A stretch of 64,000 nt of DNA from Acanthochromis polyacanthus. Lineage: Eukaryota > Chordata > Actinopteri > Pomacentridae. Below the pieces are notes generated by a model. That model saw only the letters and a list, made by a program, of their open reading frames with translations. It was not told the DNA's origin and did no database searches. Of the stretch, positions 1-11,449 are shown piece after piece; within the stretch, counting starts at the first letter, position 1, and the number at the start of each line of letters is the position of its first letter. Location: assembly GCF_021347895.1 (NCBI RefSeq), contig NC_067116.1, forward strand, positions 43,533,628-43,597,627, written 5' to 3'. A program made the position numbers and the translations under genes.

Positions 1-275
1 CAACTAAATCTCATTTTATTAGTAGCTGTGGTGTTTAGCAGCGTCATTCTCTGGGCCTGACAGGTCAGTAAAGGCTAAATGAACCCAATCATGAGTCTAA
101 TTTGGGCCTAAATTATTAAGACACCACATTTTACTAAACTCCAACATCTCCAACATTTTGCCCACAGTGCTGCTCCTGTAGTGCGGACTGAAAAGACAGA
201 CTATGTCATTTCATGAACAGTTAAATCCTGAATACACCTCAGTCTGGAACACCTGATCACTGCTGCTCTTCTCAC

Positions 276-735
276 CTGAGTTGCTCTCGCTGTTGACGGA
301 ACCGAACACCTCGTAGTTGGGACGCGGCGGGATGATTCCGTTGGCGGCGGCCAGGGCCAGCCCCTCCGCGGTGCCGTACAGCAGCTGCAGCTCCCGGGCT
401 TCGTTCTCCTCCTGCGCCTGCTGCCGCCTCAGCGCCACCTGGGCCGCCATCACCCGCTGCCTCTCCGCGATCAGGGTGCACTTTGCGCACATACAGTCCT
501 TCCAGCGGCAGTAGCGCTTGTGGCCCTTCAGCGCGGACACCACGCCGTGGTTCCTGCAGCGCGCACACTTGGGAGTGCGCGGGTACTTGTCCGCGGCGCG
601 CAGGATGAGCGGAGGGCCGCGCAGCAGGTTCCCGGCCATGGACACCGGGATGGAGGCTGCCGCGGCCGCTGCTGCCGCTCCGGGGTGGACTTGAGAGGCC
701 GAGGAGACGGTGGGGAGCTCCGGTCTCAGATCCAT
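276..735 (-). CDS. dmrta2: Dmrta2 (DM-domain transcription factor), first coding exon, partial gene
   Basis: This exon encodes the N-terminal 153 residues of a DMRTA-class transcription factor, a nuclear DNA-binding regulator of forebrain, neural and gonad development in vertebrates. The start is the ATG at 733-735, giving [10 protein letters not shown], as in fish Dmrta2. Visible parts are an eight-alanine tract (about residues 20-27), the conserved LLRGPP segment, and a complete DM domain at about residues 54-101. The DM zinc ligands are C57, C60, H63, H72, C76, C81, C83 and C86. The family motif [19 protein letters not shown] follows. A donor (CAG|GTGAGA) ends the exon after one base of the next codon, so translation beyond 276 is intron. 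The second coding exon, with the DMA domain, is expected left of position 1. Assignment to Dmrta2 rather than Dmrta1 rests on the N-terminus and on the neighbouring faf1 gene. Confidence 0.95.
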
Positions 736-1260
736 TTCCGCGTTCCTCGCTGACAGAACTAAAACTTTAAAGAAGAAAACGGCGTTTAGCGAACGATCTG
801 TTTCGGTGGAAGTGCTGCTGAGCTGATCACATCTGCTCCGCGAGGCTCAACATCTCTGGGCTGCAGGTGAACTCATTGATTTCTAGTAAGAAAACAAAAA
901 AATCGGATTGAAACTGTCCCAGAAGTGGCGTGCAGCAGAAACCAAAGTGTGACTAGAAGCAGACGACTTTAAATCCGAGCAGAGCGACCATTCCTCCCCG
1001 AGATGAAGCGAGTGTGTCCGGGAGGAGCTGAGCTGGTTACGCGCCGCAGCCTGAGACACTAACTTCCTCCAGAGATTGTCAGTGGATACAGATCCCTCTC
1101 TCCTCTCTCTATTGTTGCTCCTACGTTTTCATTAGACAAATTTGACAACAATGTGGCGTCTGTCATTGGCCAAAGGGGGAAGGCGCAATCTGATTGGCTT
1201 GCCTCTTTTTTCAACTGTGTCCACCTGAGTTCCTTTTTTTCCCCAAATATCAAGTGTTAA
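736..1260 (-). promoter_or_regulatory. dmrta2 5' flank with two CCAAT boxes and paired SOX-like motifs
   Basis: This region lies immediately upstream of the dmrta2 start codon and is moderately CpG-rich. Two CCAAT boxes read on the minus strand (ATTGG on plus at 1165-1169 and 1193-1197), 28 bp apart, a spacing seen in NF-Y promoters. SOX-like motifs face each other at 1111-1116 (ATTGTT) and 1147-1152 (AACAAT). A TATA-like TTTAAA is at 968-973. The transcription start cannot be fixed from sequence, and part of this stretch is probably 5' UTR. A role as the proximal promoter is inferred from position and motifs. Confidence 0.5.
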
Positions 1261-2560
1261 GAATGTGAAGGGAGTTCCCGGAAAGCTCAAATCGATGCAG
1301 TGTATTTCACAAAAAAGAGTTTTATAGATTTAAAACAATAGAACGCCTTATTGCATTTAAACAGGAGCACAATAATGACCCTGAAATGAAGGAACATTTT
1401 CATCCCTTCAAAGAGCTTTCTGTGTGTTTCAAGAAATATTCTGTCTCATTTAAGCTCCAAATTACAGATTATTTAAAGCTAAAGAAGCTGCCTGACTGTT
1501 GTCTCCTCTGTAAGGTAAGTATCTTTGATTTTTTTTTCTTTTTTTGGTTCAGGAAGGTTTGGCATGTGGGGGAAAAAGGTCTGAATTATCGACTGCAGCG
1601 GATGAATATTAGTGAAGGGAGAATTCACGGTTCAGTGCCAACAGGAAAAGCAGGGAGTGTTCACATCTCTGCTGCCTGCAACCAGAAACTTCTACTGAAT
1701 ATCTGCTTCATGAGGTCAATTCAAGAAAGAAAAAAAACTGTTGTAACAAAAACAGCATTTATTTGTAGACTAGCCTGCAGACAGAAGTGAATTAATTCAG
1801 CTGTGTTTTATTGTTTTGGATTAAATGCGCCTGACAACAGTTTTTCTGCGATATTTTTTTTTTTTTTGCTTTTTTTCGTTTAAAACTGTAAACATAACTC
1901 AAAGTTAAATTATTGAGTCGTTAGTTTTTAATTGCTGGCTTTGTACTTTGTTCTGCTGTTTAAAAGAATGCTTTGAAAATGTATTTTTTATGCTTTTAAA
2001 CATTGATTGCATCGATTTTGCTCATTTTATAGTTTATTATAGCAAAGCATTTCGTTTTTATAAATATAAATTTCTATTTATCCTGATTTGTGGTTATGAA
2101 AGCCACTTTAAATTTCTACTTATTGTTTTATATTGCTAAACAGTTAACATGATCATTTATTTGCACATTAACGTTATTCATTATTAGCCCAAAATGCATT
2201 AATTATATTTAGGTTAGCGTGTTCAGTTTGATTAATAAAGACGTTTTTCTTTATTTTTAAATGAATTACTGTCATAGATAATCGTCACATTGAGTGTAAT
2301 ATAATTAAAATAGCTAGAAAAACAGCAAATATAATTACATTAACACATATAAATAATACATAGACATATTTTTGCTAAATTGCGTTGACATAATTATTAA
2401 TAAACTTTATTTGTAATTATTTTAAAGCATTTTAAATTCATGTGAGACTAAAGAAAAGGTTTATTATTTCCTGTTTTCTCCTCATCCTCACTCTTTTTTT
2501 TCTGCTTTATGTGAAGCATTTTAAAAATCACAATTAACTACGTATTTTCCACTCTTTCTC
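1261..2560. other. AT-rich intergenic DNA, no gene seen
   Basis: This stretch is AT-rich with many poly-T and poly-A runs. Its open frames, including one of 134 codons at 1386-1790, show no recognisable domain and lie in low-complexity sequence. I see no gene or mobile element. Confidence 0.6.
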
Positions 2561-3300
2561 ATAACCTCTCTAACATCCCTGGCTGCTGTGTTTTCCTCCC
2601 ATCGACCCTCCATCAACTGACAAACGCTTCCAGAGTCTTAAGAAGTCCGGGACGCGCGGAGCTCCAAAAGGGCACCGCGCACTGAGCCACCTGCTGCCTC
2701 ACCTGTTCACTCAGCACAGAATTCACGCAGCTACTGCAATTCAAATTAAGGGGGAAATGTTGTTGTCTTTTGCTTCTTCTTTTTTTTTTTAAATCAACAA
2801 TTGTCAGCACCTTGGAGGATGACAACAGTCTTAGTGATCAACAACAACAAGTCTAAGCGGAGAGAAATGGCTGCTCGGCGCGCAGCACAGAGCGCAGCCC
2901 TGCCTCTCTCCCCTCCCAGGCTCATTGTTTACTTTCTGAATCACTGTAAGCAAATGCCATCTGTTTCCCTCGCCGCTGTCATCTGCACCTTAATTACCTA
3001 GCCAACAGGCTAATAGAGACGATATTAAAACTACATCTTTTTGACATTCAAAGTAATTATCTGCATGGGCGACGGTCTCGCTCGGATGAGAAGTGCCCGT
3101 CCTGCAAGCTATAAAGTGATAGTTGCAAACAGCAGAGGAGGCCCTGGGCGCTCAGAGGAGAGATTACAGGCCACACAGGGATGAGTGATTTAAATTTATA
3201 TGTATATTTATTTATATATGTGCATAAACCAGGCTGCACTTCTATTCGCTGCGTGGAAACAAAGCGCAAAGTTTCTCCTCCTCAGTCCTCACTGCTGCTG
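2560..3300. promoter_or_regulatory. Candidate conserved noncoding block upstream of dmrta2
   Basis: The base composition is balanced and non-repetitive, unlike the AT-rich flanks. It carries recognisable factor motifs, including a forkhead-type TGTTTAC and an E-box CATCTG near 2925-2960, and homeobox cores (TAATTA) at about 2990 and 3053. No coding sequence is convincing. A distal regulatory role for dmrta2 is inferred from composition, motifs and position only. Confidence 0.3.
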
Positions 3301-3719
3301 GCAGAATTCAGGGGACAGTACTTGAACTTGACACGTGTTTATTGAGCTATATTTGTCCATACAGAGAGCTTCTGCGCTCTTTATTATGAGTGAATTCATT
3401 GCAAAGACCCAAACCATCAGCGCCTCTGGTTAAATTTTACGCACCACGTTTTGGCTCGTTTCGGTTCCGCTGAGCCAAACGGAAAGTTCCTGAGAAATAT
3501 GCTTTTATGATGAGGATTAGGTTCACTATTATTCCCGCCGGCCCAATTAAAAATGCCCCCCGCGCAATTAAAAGTGACTGTGAGCACTTAGAAAACCCAG
3601 CATTCTTTTAACCACTTCATTAGGCCCGTGCATCAGAAAAACCACGCGATGCTTTCACTGCTTTGAGCGAGGCTACAGACGAGTGGGTTTTTAACACCCT
3701 TTTAAGATGACAACAAAGG

Positions 3720-4110
3720 CCATGCTTGACCCGACATATGTAGCAGCATGTTTCCGCTGCCCCCCGCACCCCGGCGCGGCTTTCTCCTAGCGGCCTCTCC
3801 CACCGCCGCCGCTCCGCCCGCAGCCCGCCCGGGCCCGGATCCCCTCCCCGCGCTCTCCCGCTGCAGCAGCCGGGGCTCCGTCACACAGAGGCAGAGGTTA
3901 GAGTAGCAGTTAGACAAGGGGCCGCGGAGAAAAGAAACGCGCGGGGTTTTTCACACAAGTATTTACACGCTTGAAGGGCGCTGCAGAGAAGGCCAGACAA
4001 GAGGCTGCTAACCTGCCGCTTCACACCAGCTCCGGGGACACGGACCGGGACCGGGCTGAGCGCATTCCGTTAAAGGCGCAGGGAGTCAGGGGAGCAGCGG
4101 GGAGTTTACA
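3720..4110. promoter_or_regulatory. CpG-rich block about 3 kb upstream of dmrta2
   Basis: The sequence is very GC-rich with many CpG dinucleotides and GC-box-like CCGCCC and CCCGCCC strings, ending near 4110 where AT-rich DNA resumes. In vertebrates such an island usually marks a promoter or a poised developmental element. It could be an alternative dmrta2 promoter with an untranslated first exon, or the start of a noncoding transcript. A minus-strand frame of 71 codons inside it looks like GC-rich noise. Confidence 0.4.
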
Positions 4111-4854
4111 ACCCGCACTTCACGCTCATAAACAACAGTAACACGCAAGTTCATGACGTGGAAGCCAGCGTGGAAGATTCTGCAAATAATTACGTTTATG
4201 TTCGAACCAAATACCTGCTAACGTCATCACCTGATGGACGCCATTTTCCAAGAGGTCAAATTCACCTGACTGCATGGAAACACTCTTCAATCAGAGCCCC
4301 CATCCAACAACTCAGTCACATTAAACACAAATCTGTTCCATTTAAGCTGCAAACATGATTCTGATGTGCTGTGTTAATAATAATGTTGGTAAAACTCTAA
4401 ATCCTGTCTTGGTTGTTTGAAAAGTTGAGGTAACTCCATAAAATTGGCTTTTTTTCCTTCAACCTGAGCTCCAGATTCCATCCTCTCCCCTAAACATGTC
4501 TGGATCATTTCAGAAAACTGTGTGCTAGAGGATCTGTAGGCTGCAATCACAATACAAGGTACGTATCAATTCTATTATAATGAAATCTACTAAAATAACT
4601 GAAGGTAGGGATATTTTCAGTTATGATAACATGAAGTCTTGAATCTATCTTTATTTCCAAACTGCATCCTGAAGCTAATGTTGTTCAATGAAGGGGAGGA
4701 GCTACAAGAGCAAGGAACTAAATGAAATAACAGAATTATTTGAACCTTTATCATCTTAAAAAAACTACATATTGTTTAAACTAATTGCACTTATTTAAAT
4801 TTGAACAACTTAATATGTGATTATTCCACCAATAATTAAATAAGTAGTGATTGT

Positions 4855-5360
4855 AAAAGAAAAGCGGATTAATTTAACTAATCACAGTTTGTTGGTTTAA
4901 CATAATTACAATAGAAATTGTCATAACTCAGAAAGATTGATGTGAAATGAACAGTTTTTTTGTTTCTGAATCTAAATATTTGTTTCACATCACACAATAT
5001 GTTATTTAAGTAAAACCAGCATGTGCTTGGAAACATCCAGAAATTATTCTTTCATTCCAAAGCAGCATTTTAGTTAAGTTCTTGGTCAAGATGGAGCTAA
5101 TTTTGCAGACTTTTGTTGACATAAATCTCTGAAAATCCATCGTCTGTGCTATTATATAAACTAAATAGTAAATAAACTAGCGGTCAGATTAATTGTAATG
5201 GCAGAAAAGCTCAATATGTTTCCTTTTACCTGTACAAAGTGCAGTAAAGGACACACTAAAAACAACCTAAAAAAGCTGAGTTATGACAATTTCTAATAAA
5301 ATTATGTCCAACCAACAAACTCCAGTAAATTAAAGTATTAATCTTTTCCTCAATTAAATG
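4855..5360. mobile_element. Inverted-repeat element (MITE-like)
   Basis: Arms of about 70-85 bp at about 4855-4932 and 5275-5360 are inverted copies of each other, including GTTGGTTTAACATAATTACA on the left and its diverged complement on the right, with TCATAACTCAG/CTGAGTTATGA at the inner ends. The roughly 340 bp between them has no coding potential. No target-site duplication could be fixed, so the outer limits are approximate and the family is not identified. Confidence 0.5.
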
Positions 5361-5689
5361 CATTTGTCATTACAACTTCCATAACAATTGTTGTGTTATT
5401 ATTATGATTACTATTATAAATGTTAAACCAAATGATAAGAGTTGGTGCAAACATACGTCAGGTTTTACAAAGACAGCTACACTTGAAAAAGAAAAGCCCT
5501 CTTGGACTGAGCAGATTTGTTCCAGAATCATTTATCACTCTCATTTACTATAGTCTGCTACACTAAACTAAAGAGCAGGATGGTTAAATATCACTGCTAA
5601 ATGTGACTAGCATTAGCCGCGTGCAGCACAACATCATTTCCCATCAACTGAATCAGCAGGTGAAGCATAAACTCGATACAAGAATCCAC

Positions 5690-7450
5690 TGATGGTCAAA
5701 TTCATCACTTAATTTATTCACAGAAGACATGATATTCACCTTTAATCGCTCTCTGTGTTATAGCTGTTTGGTCTGCAAAATTAAAAAAAAATAAAAAGCA
5801 TATCAAGCCAATTTCATTAAGTTAGCTCAACATAAATCTGGATAGAAACAAACACATAAATTTGAATTTCAAACGATATTAAGTTGATGCAACGTTATTA
5901 AATCAGTCCGACTCACTGGAATCATGTTTGCACGTATAGAGGACATGATTCTCACTTTTAATTGTCCTTTGTATTAAAACTGTTCACTGCAAATTAAATA
6001 AACAAACAAGCGGGTTGTCAAGCCAATTTAATTAAGTTAGCTTAACTTCAGTCTTATAATTCAACAAACGCATGAATTTGAGTTTACACAAAATATGAAA
6101 CTGATGCAACAGCAATATGTCAAGAAAACATGATACTCACCTTTAATTGTCCTGTTTGTTCAGCCTGAAACTAACAACAACAAAAAACAGGTCGTCAAGC
6201 CAATTTAATTAAGTTAGCTCAACTTACACACAATATTAAGTTGATGCAACATTATTATGTCAAGACAATTTATTAAAATAAAGTTTGCATTTATAGAAGA
6301 CACGACACTCACCTTTAATTGTCCTTTGTGCCATATTTGTTCAGCCTACAACCACAAAAAAATCAATAATAAAGCCAATTTAATTAAGTTGGCTCAACTT
6401 AAATCTAGTCATAAATCAACAAATGAATAAAATTGAAATTACACAATTTTAAGCTGTTGTAACATTATTATGTCAATAAAACTCATTGAAATAATGTTTG
6501 CATTTATAGAAGACATGATACTCATCTTTAATTGGACTTTGTGCCGACATAAAAGGTTTTCAAGCCAATGAATGCAACGAATGCATAAATTTGAGTTAAA
6601 ATTTCACCCAATATTAAGTTGATCCAATTACTATCATTATTATGTTAAGACAACTCATTGAAATAATGTTTGCACTTGTACAAGACATGATACTCATTTG
6701 TCCTTTTGTATTAAAGTATTCAGTGTACCATGTGTACCATCAAGTCAATTTCATTATTAAGTTAGCTCAACTTAAATCTTGTTTTAAGATTTAAATCACA
6801 CACAATATTCATTATTTTGTCAAGACAACTCATTGAAATAATGTTGGCATTTATAGAAGACAAAATATTCACATTTACTTCTCTTTGGTGTTATATTTGT
6901 TTAGCATAGGACAAAAAATGTAGGTTATCAAGCCAATTTAATTAAGTTAGCTCAATTTAAATCCAGTTAGAAATCAACAGATGTGTGAATTTGAGTTTAA
7001 ATTACTCACAATGTTAAGCTGACACAACATTATTATGTCAAGACAACTCATTGAAATAATGTTTGCATTTACAGAAAACATGAAACTCACCTTTAATTGT
7101 CCTTTGTGTAATATTTGTCCAGCCTAAAAAGGTTATCAAGCCAATTTAATTAAGTTAGCTCAACTTAAAACGTGTCATAAATCAACAAAGGCATGGATTT
7201 GAGTTTAAGTTACACATATTAAGTTGATGCAATATTATTTGCCAAGAAATTCATTTGCATTTATACAAGACTTGATTCTCACCTGCACTGTCCTTTGCTT
7301 TGTATTCGTTCAGTCTACAAAAATGCTTTTAAAAAAAGTCGATTTAATTAAATTAGTTCAACTTAAATCTTGTCAGACATCAACAAATGCAAAAAAAAAT
7401 TGAGTTTAAATCACACAATGTTAAGATGATGCAAAATTATTGTGAAAGCG
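5690..7450. repeat. Degenerate tandem repeat, period about 190 bp, about nine copies
   Basis: The phrase AAGCCAATTTAATTAAGTTA or a close variant recurs at about 5805, 6020, 6197, 6372, 6561, 6741, 6930, 7138 and 7337, with intervals of about 173-219 bp. Each unit carries the same ordered sub-phrases: a TTAGCTCAACTT stretch, ATTAAGTTGATGCAACATTA, a CTCATTGAAATAATGTTTGC stretch, and CACCTTTAATTGTCCTTTGT. The copies are diverged and AT-rich with no coding content. This is an old satellite-like array. Confidence 0.85.
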
Positions 7451-7996
7451 CAGCACATTAAATAAAAAAAAAAAACATGTTTACCTTGCAACCATGCACT
7501 ATCAGGAAGTAGATGTAAAGAAAAGATCTAAAATTTAGCAGCATTTTAGGAGCGCTTTATTGCTATGACGTGATTTTGGATATTTGAGTTAAAGATCCAT
7601 CATCTGGGCAAATGCAGGTGAGTAAAAAAAAAAACCCAATATTTTTCTATTTGCAACATGCAGCTCTGCAGGAGATTAAACTGCAAAAACACTGAGCAAA
7701 CATTTTTAAGAAGAGAAGAATTCAGCAGTGAGTGGTGTATTTGCCTGCAGCAGCCAGCCCTGCAGAAAGTCAAACATATAGGGCTAAATTTTGCCCGGGA
7801 TTGGCTGCTGGAGGAGCCTCTTGAGCTGAAGAGGCAGCAGAGGTCTCCCAGCATCACTCCCTCAGCCGCTAGAATAACACTTATTTGTAAATGGGGGATA
7901 ACCCTGCAGTGGCGTATGAATATTTCAAAGATTTGAAGGGTCCCTGTCTGCCAAAGCTGTTGGCCGGCGCTCAGGCAATACACCCCCCCACCGCCT

Positions 7997-8148
<152 letters not shown>

Positions 8149-8189
8149 AATACGTTTTTGTGCCCCCGAGGTAGGTTGGCAGGGATTAT

Positions 8190-8610
8190 CTTTGTTTAAT
8201 GAATGGGCTACAAGTATTCATCAACACGGCGAGATTATTGCGCAGCCTATAGTGGCTATAACTCCACACCGCGTGCGCGTGCGTAAAACAACACACTACA
8301 CACACTGCAGCCAATTAAAATGCACTCTCCCCTGCTCGATCCCTCCACATCTGCCTCCTTTTCGAGCGGCGCAGAAAGGAAGGGAAGCCCCTGAATAGGC
8401 GCTCATTGAGATCACAGATGGAGTATGGCTTTCTCTTTGCGAGAAATTTGAGAAACACCATTGTCCCCAATCAAAACTCAATGTGTTCGCCTACAATGGC
8501 GCCGGCTTTGAGCTGCGCCGCTTCAATTGGCCTTGTTTTTGAAACTTGAAGTGTTCGGCACAAAGACTTGGCCCTCCTAGATGTCACCACCGCCTCCAGT
8601 GCGCGGAAAG
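8190..8610. promoter_or_regulatory. Candidate conserved noncoding element with inverted SOX-site pair
   Basis: This is a GC-balanced, non-repetitive block between a microsatellite and AT-rich DNA. It holds facing SOX-type sites at 8458-8464 (CCATTGT) and 8493-8499 (ACAATGG), several CCAAT/ATTGG strings and homeobox-like CAATTA cores. No reading frame resembles a known protein. A distal enhancer of dmrta2 is a reasonable inference but cannot be shown from one genome. Confidence 0.35.
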
Positions 8611-9059
8611 AAGGTAAAAAAAAAAGAAAAAGAAAAACACAATTAATATGAAGCTGTAATTACTCCCCTTCACGCCGCTGCGCCCATTCAGGAGCCCACC
8701 GCCCATTTATTGCTTTGATAATCCGCACAGCTCAGGTTTTTATTCGGAGGAATCAGGCCTCAGCAGATCCGGACCAGAAGAACATGAAGCTGCTGGAAAT
8801 AAACTGAGCAGCGACGAGACACGACAACCGATTAATAATGAGGAAGAAGCTGATTTAAGGAATTTAACTGCAATTAATGACTGTGAAATTTAGATTTAGT
8901 CAAAAAACGAGGCCTGACTAGTTAAAAGGCCTTTATTAATGCATTAATTGATATTAAATTCGATTTTTTTTCCAATTAAAGACCCTCTATATGAAGTTGA
9001 TGGTTTGAAATAAAGACCTGCTTTAAAGGTTGTTCAGTTTTTGTTATTTTTCTGGAGGG

Positions 9060-10180
9060 TAAGGGCTATTAAACATCAGAAAACAGTAAGAAATGTTCAG
9101 TAAATCCCAAATTTTCATCTTCCAATATGTTGTTCTGTCTGTGAATGTGAAGAATTTGCAGCATTTCTGGGTCTCTACTTATAAAACATTTAACATTTTA
9201 TGTTCTTAGTCGAACAGACCAACAGGTCACAAGATAACAGCTGCAGATGTACAGGTTATGATGCATTTCTCACTGTTTTCTGATGATTCATTGAGAAAAA
9301 AACCCTGCAGATTACTAAAAAATAATCATTAGTTGCTCTAATTTAACGCCATTACTTGGCACCAAATAGCACAGACCCATAAAACCTTAAAATAAACGTG
9401 TGGATCCAAACAGAAAACCAAGAATTAATGTTTTTGACAGCTATGGATATTAACCTCAAGGTGAAATTTTCTCCTTAAAAATGCATTTTTATGTTCTCTC
9501 TGTTATATTACATCAAAAATGTTCAGGTTCTAGTTTGTTGGTGAGACAGAACAACATGTTTTAAGATGCAGCTCCAGATTTCTCCCTGTTTTCTGATGTT
9601 AAGTTGATTAAATGAGAAAATAAGCCACTAAATAACACAGATCTCTACCTAAAAACCTTAAAAAAAACAAGAAGTAAATAATTTATCAACTAATCATCAG
9701 AAAACAGTGAAAAATGATCATCAAATATGTCATTCTGTCTGACCCAGGAGCCTAAAACATTGAATCTTTTATAAAACAAGACCCAGAAATGCTGAAAATT
9801 CTTAAATTAACATTTTTTGGTGTGTCTCTTGCTGTCAAATACATTCAATGTTTCTAGATTTTTAGTTTCGATCCACAAGTTAACGGAAAGTTTAAGAGGT
9901 CTGTGTTGTTTAATGGCAGGTAATAGCACAAAATTAAAGCAACCATTGATTCATTTTCATTAATCTGCAGATTATTTTCTCCGTTAATCATCAGAAAACA
10001 GTGAGAAATGCAACATGACATTTAGGAACATGTTCTGTCTGACCAAGAACCAAAATACTAAATGTATGATAAGAGAAGGCTCAGAAATGCTGCAAATTCT
10101 TACATTTACAGACAGAACAACATATTAGAAGATGCAAATTTGGGGTTTGGGGAACATTTCTCACAGTTTTCTGATGATTA
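9060..10180. repeat. Dispersed module repeated in both orientations
   Basis: A module built around ATCATCAGAAAACAGTGAGA, followed by a TGTTCTGTCTG phrase and AGAAATGCTG, occurs near 9075, 9695 and 9985 in the forward sense. It occurs near 9240-9290, 9540-9600 and 10105-10180 in the reverse sense (for example TTTCTCACAGTTTTCTGATG). Copies are 60-110 bp and diverged. I see no coding sequence; the alternating orientation suggests an old local inversion/duplication array. Confidence 0.65.
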
Positions 10181-10552
10181 AACTGAACATTTTAATGAAC
10201 TGTTACTAAAAATGGCATCACTATGAAAGAAAATGTTTTGGTTCCACCTTTTTCTATCAACTATTAATGTATTTTCTGCCCAAATTTGATATTTTAACAT
10301 TCAGGGTTGAAAAATTAAACAGTTAAAATACATCTGTTGGCTAAAAAAGTGAATTAATCGACAGACTAACAGTTTTCAGGATTTAGAATATTTTAAAAGG
10401 ATGTTAGATTTAATTAATTCGGTTTTCAAACTTTCCAGAAGCCACATTGAAACTTTGCTCAGACCTGAAGTTTTCCTCCATCGTTGCAGTATGAACAGCG
10501 CCCCCTACAGTATGCACTGAAAACAGCCGCTACACTTCAAATGACACTTTAA

Positions 10553-11443
10553 AGGGGCACCGAGGAAATGTAGCGTTGCCTACATTTCCCGTGAGCCTCG
10601 GCGCGCACTGTGGCAAACCGTTGTAAACGAGCGAGTGAGCCTCAGGAAAGCCGGTGGAGTTGAAATCATAGTTGAACAATAACGTGTGTAAATGACTCCG
10701 CGGTCTAATGTTGTAAAACCGAGTTGTCAAAGCTGCTACGAGCTACGGAGTTAACCGAACGTTAGCTTGGAGCTAACGTTCGGTAGCTCCGAGCTAACGT
10801 TAGCTTGGAGCTAACGTTCGGTAGCTCCGAGCTAATGTTACATTAGCAAATACCCACACAGTGTTTTTGCCACAAAGTTAGTCAACTAAACCAGTCACAG
10901 TCAAACTAATCCCATACTCTACTAACCACACATCGCAAGCAACACACACAAAAGACAAAAGAATTGTATCAAACTTACAAAGAGCTAAAGTTATGTACCT
11001 GTCTAGGAGAAGCACAGCCAGCTCGGCATCCGTTTTGATTCCTTTTTCTCTCCACCTCTGAAATGCCTGTCCAAGATGAACTTTTCTTTTGCCTCGTTGT
11101 CGATCTGACAACCTTTCTGCTTGCAGACTTTGCTCCGTTTGCTTCCTTTTGCGCTCCATGTTTGCCGTCTTCTCAACCAACTCTCCGCTCTGCTACTGCT
11201 AAAAACAACTAGCTCCGCTCTGCTACGCTCCGTCGGTGCACGCGCACCGTATTTGCTGTAAATCGATCCGTCTCTCACAGGAAATTCTAGACGAGTCGAC
11301 AAAAAATTAATAAAATACAAATATTTACAAAACCAAAATGATTCATGAATCAACAATGGGGGCGTTAATAAGTGTAAATAACGAAGATTCATCCACATTA
11401 ATATGAGACTGTTAGGAGCATAAAAATCTTCCTCGGTGCCCCT
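10553..11443. mobile_element. TTAA-flanked DNA transposon derivative (Kolobok or piggyBac-like), about 891 bp
   Basis: The termini are inverted (AGGGGCACCGAGGAA at the left, its complement at the right) and flanked by TTAA at 10549-10552 and 11444-11447, the target site of Kolobok and piggyBac elements. The minus strand near 11020-11180 reads KRKVHLGQAFQRWREKGIKT followed by DAELAVLLLD. I recall a similar segment in proteins of fish transposons but have not verified that. The rest of a transposase is absent, so this is a deletion derivative. A GC-rich 38 bp tandem with internal inverted symmetry lies at about 10738-10848. Confidence 0.75.
10738..10848. repeat. 38 bp self-complementary tandem inside the TTAA element
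   Basis: The phrase TTAGCTTGGAGCTAACGTTC is repeated with a 38 bp period about two to three times. Within each unit GAGCTAACGTT and AACGTTAGCTT face each other, so either strand could fold into a hairpin. Such subterminal repeats are usual in non-autonomous DNA elements. Confidence 0.75.
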
Positions 11444-11449
11444 TTAACA

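Noticed and set aside
211..275. Continuation of the dmrta2 reading frame past 276 to a stop at 211
   Set aside because: A strong donor (CAG|GTGAGA) sits at the point where similarity to Dmrta2 ends; the remainder is intron.
1386..1790. 134-codon plus-strand frame
   Set aside because: AT-rich, includes a poly-Phe run from a T tract, no domain, and lies in intergenic DNA.
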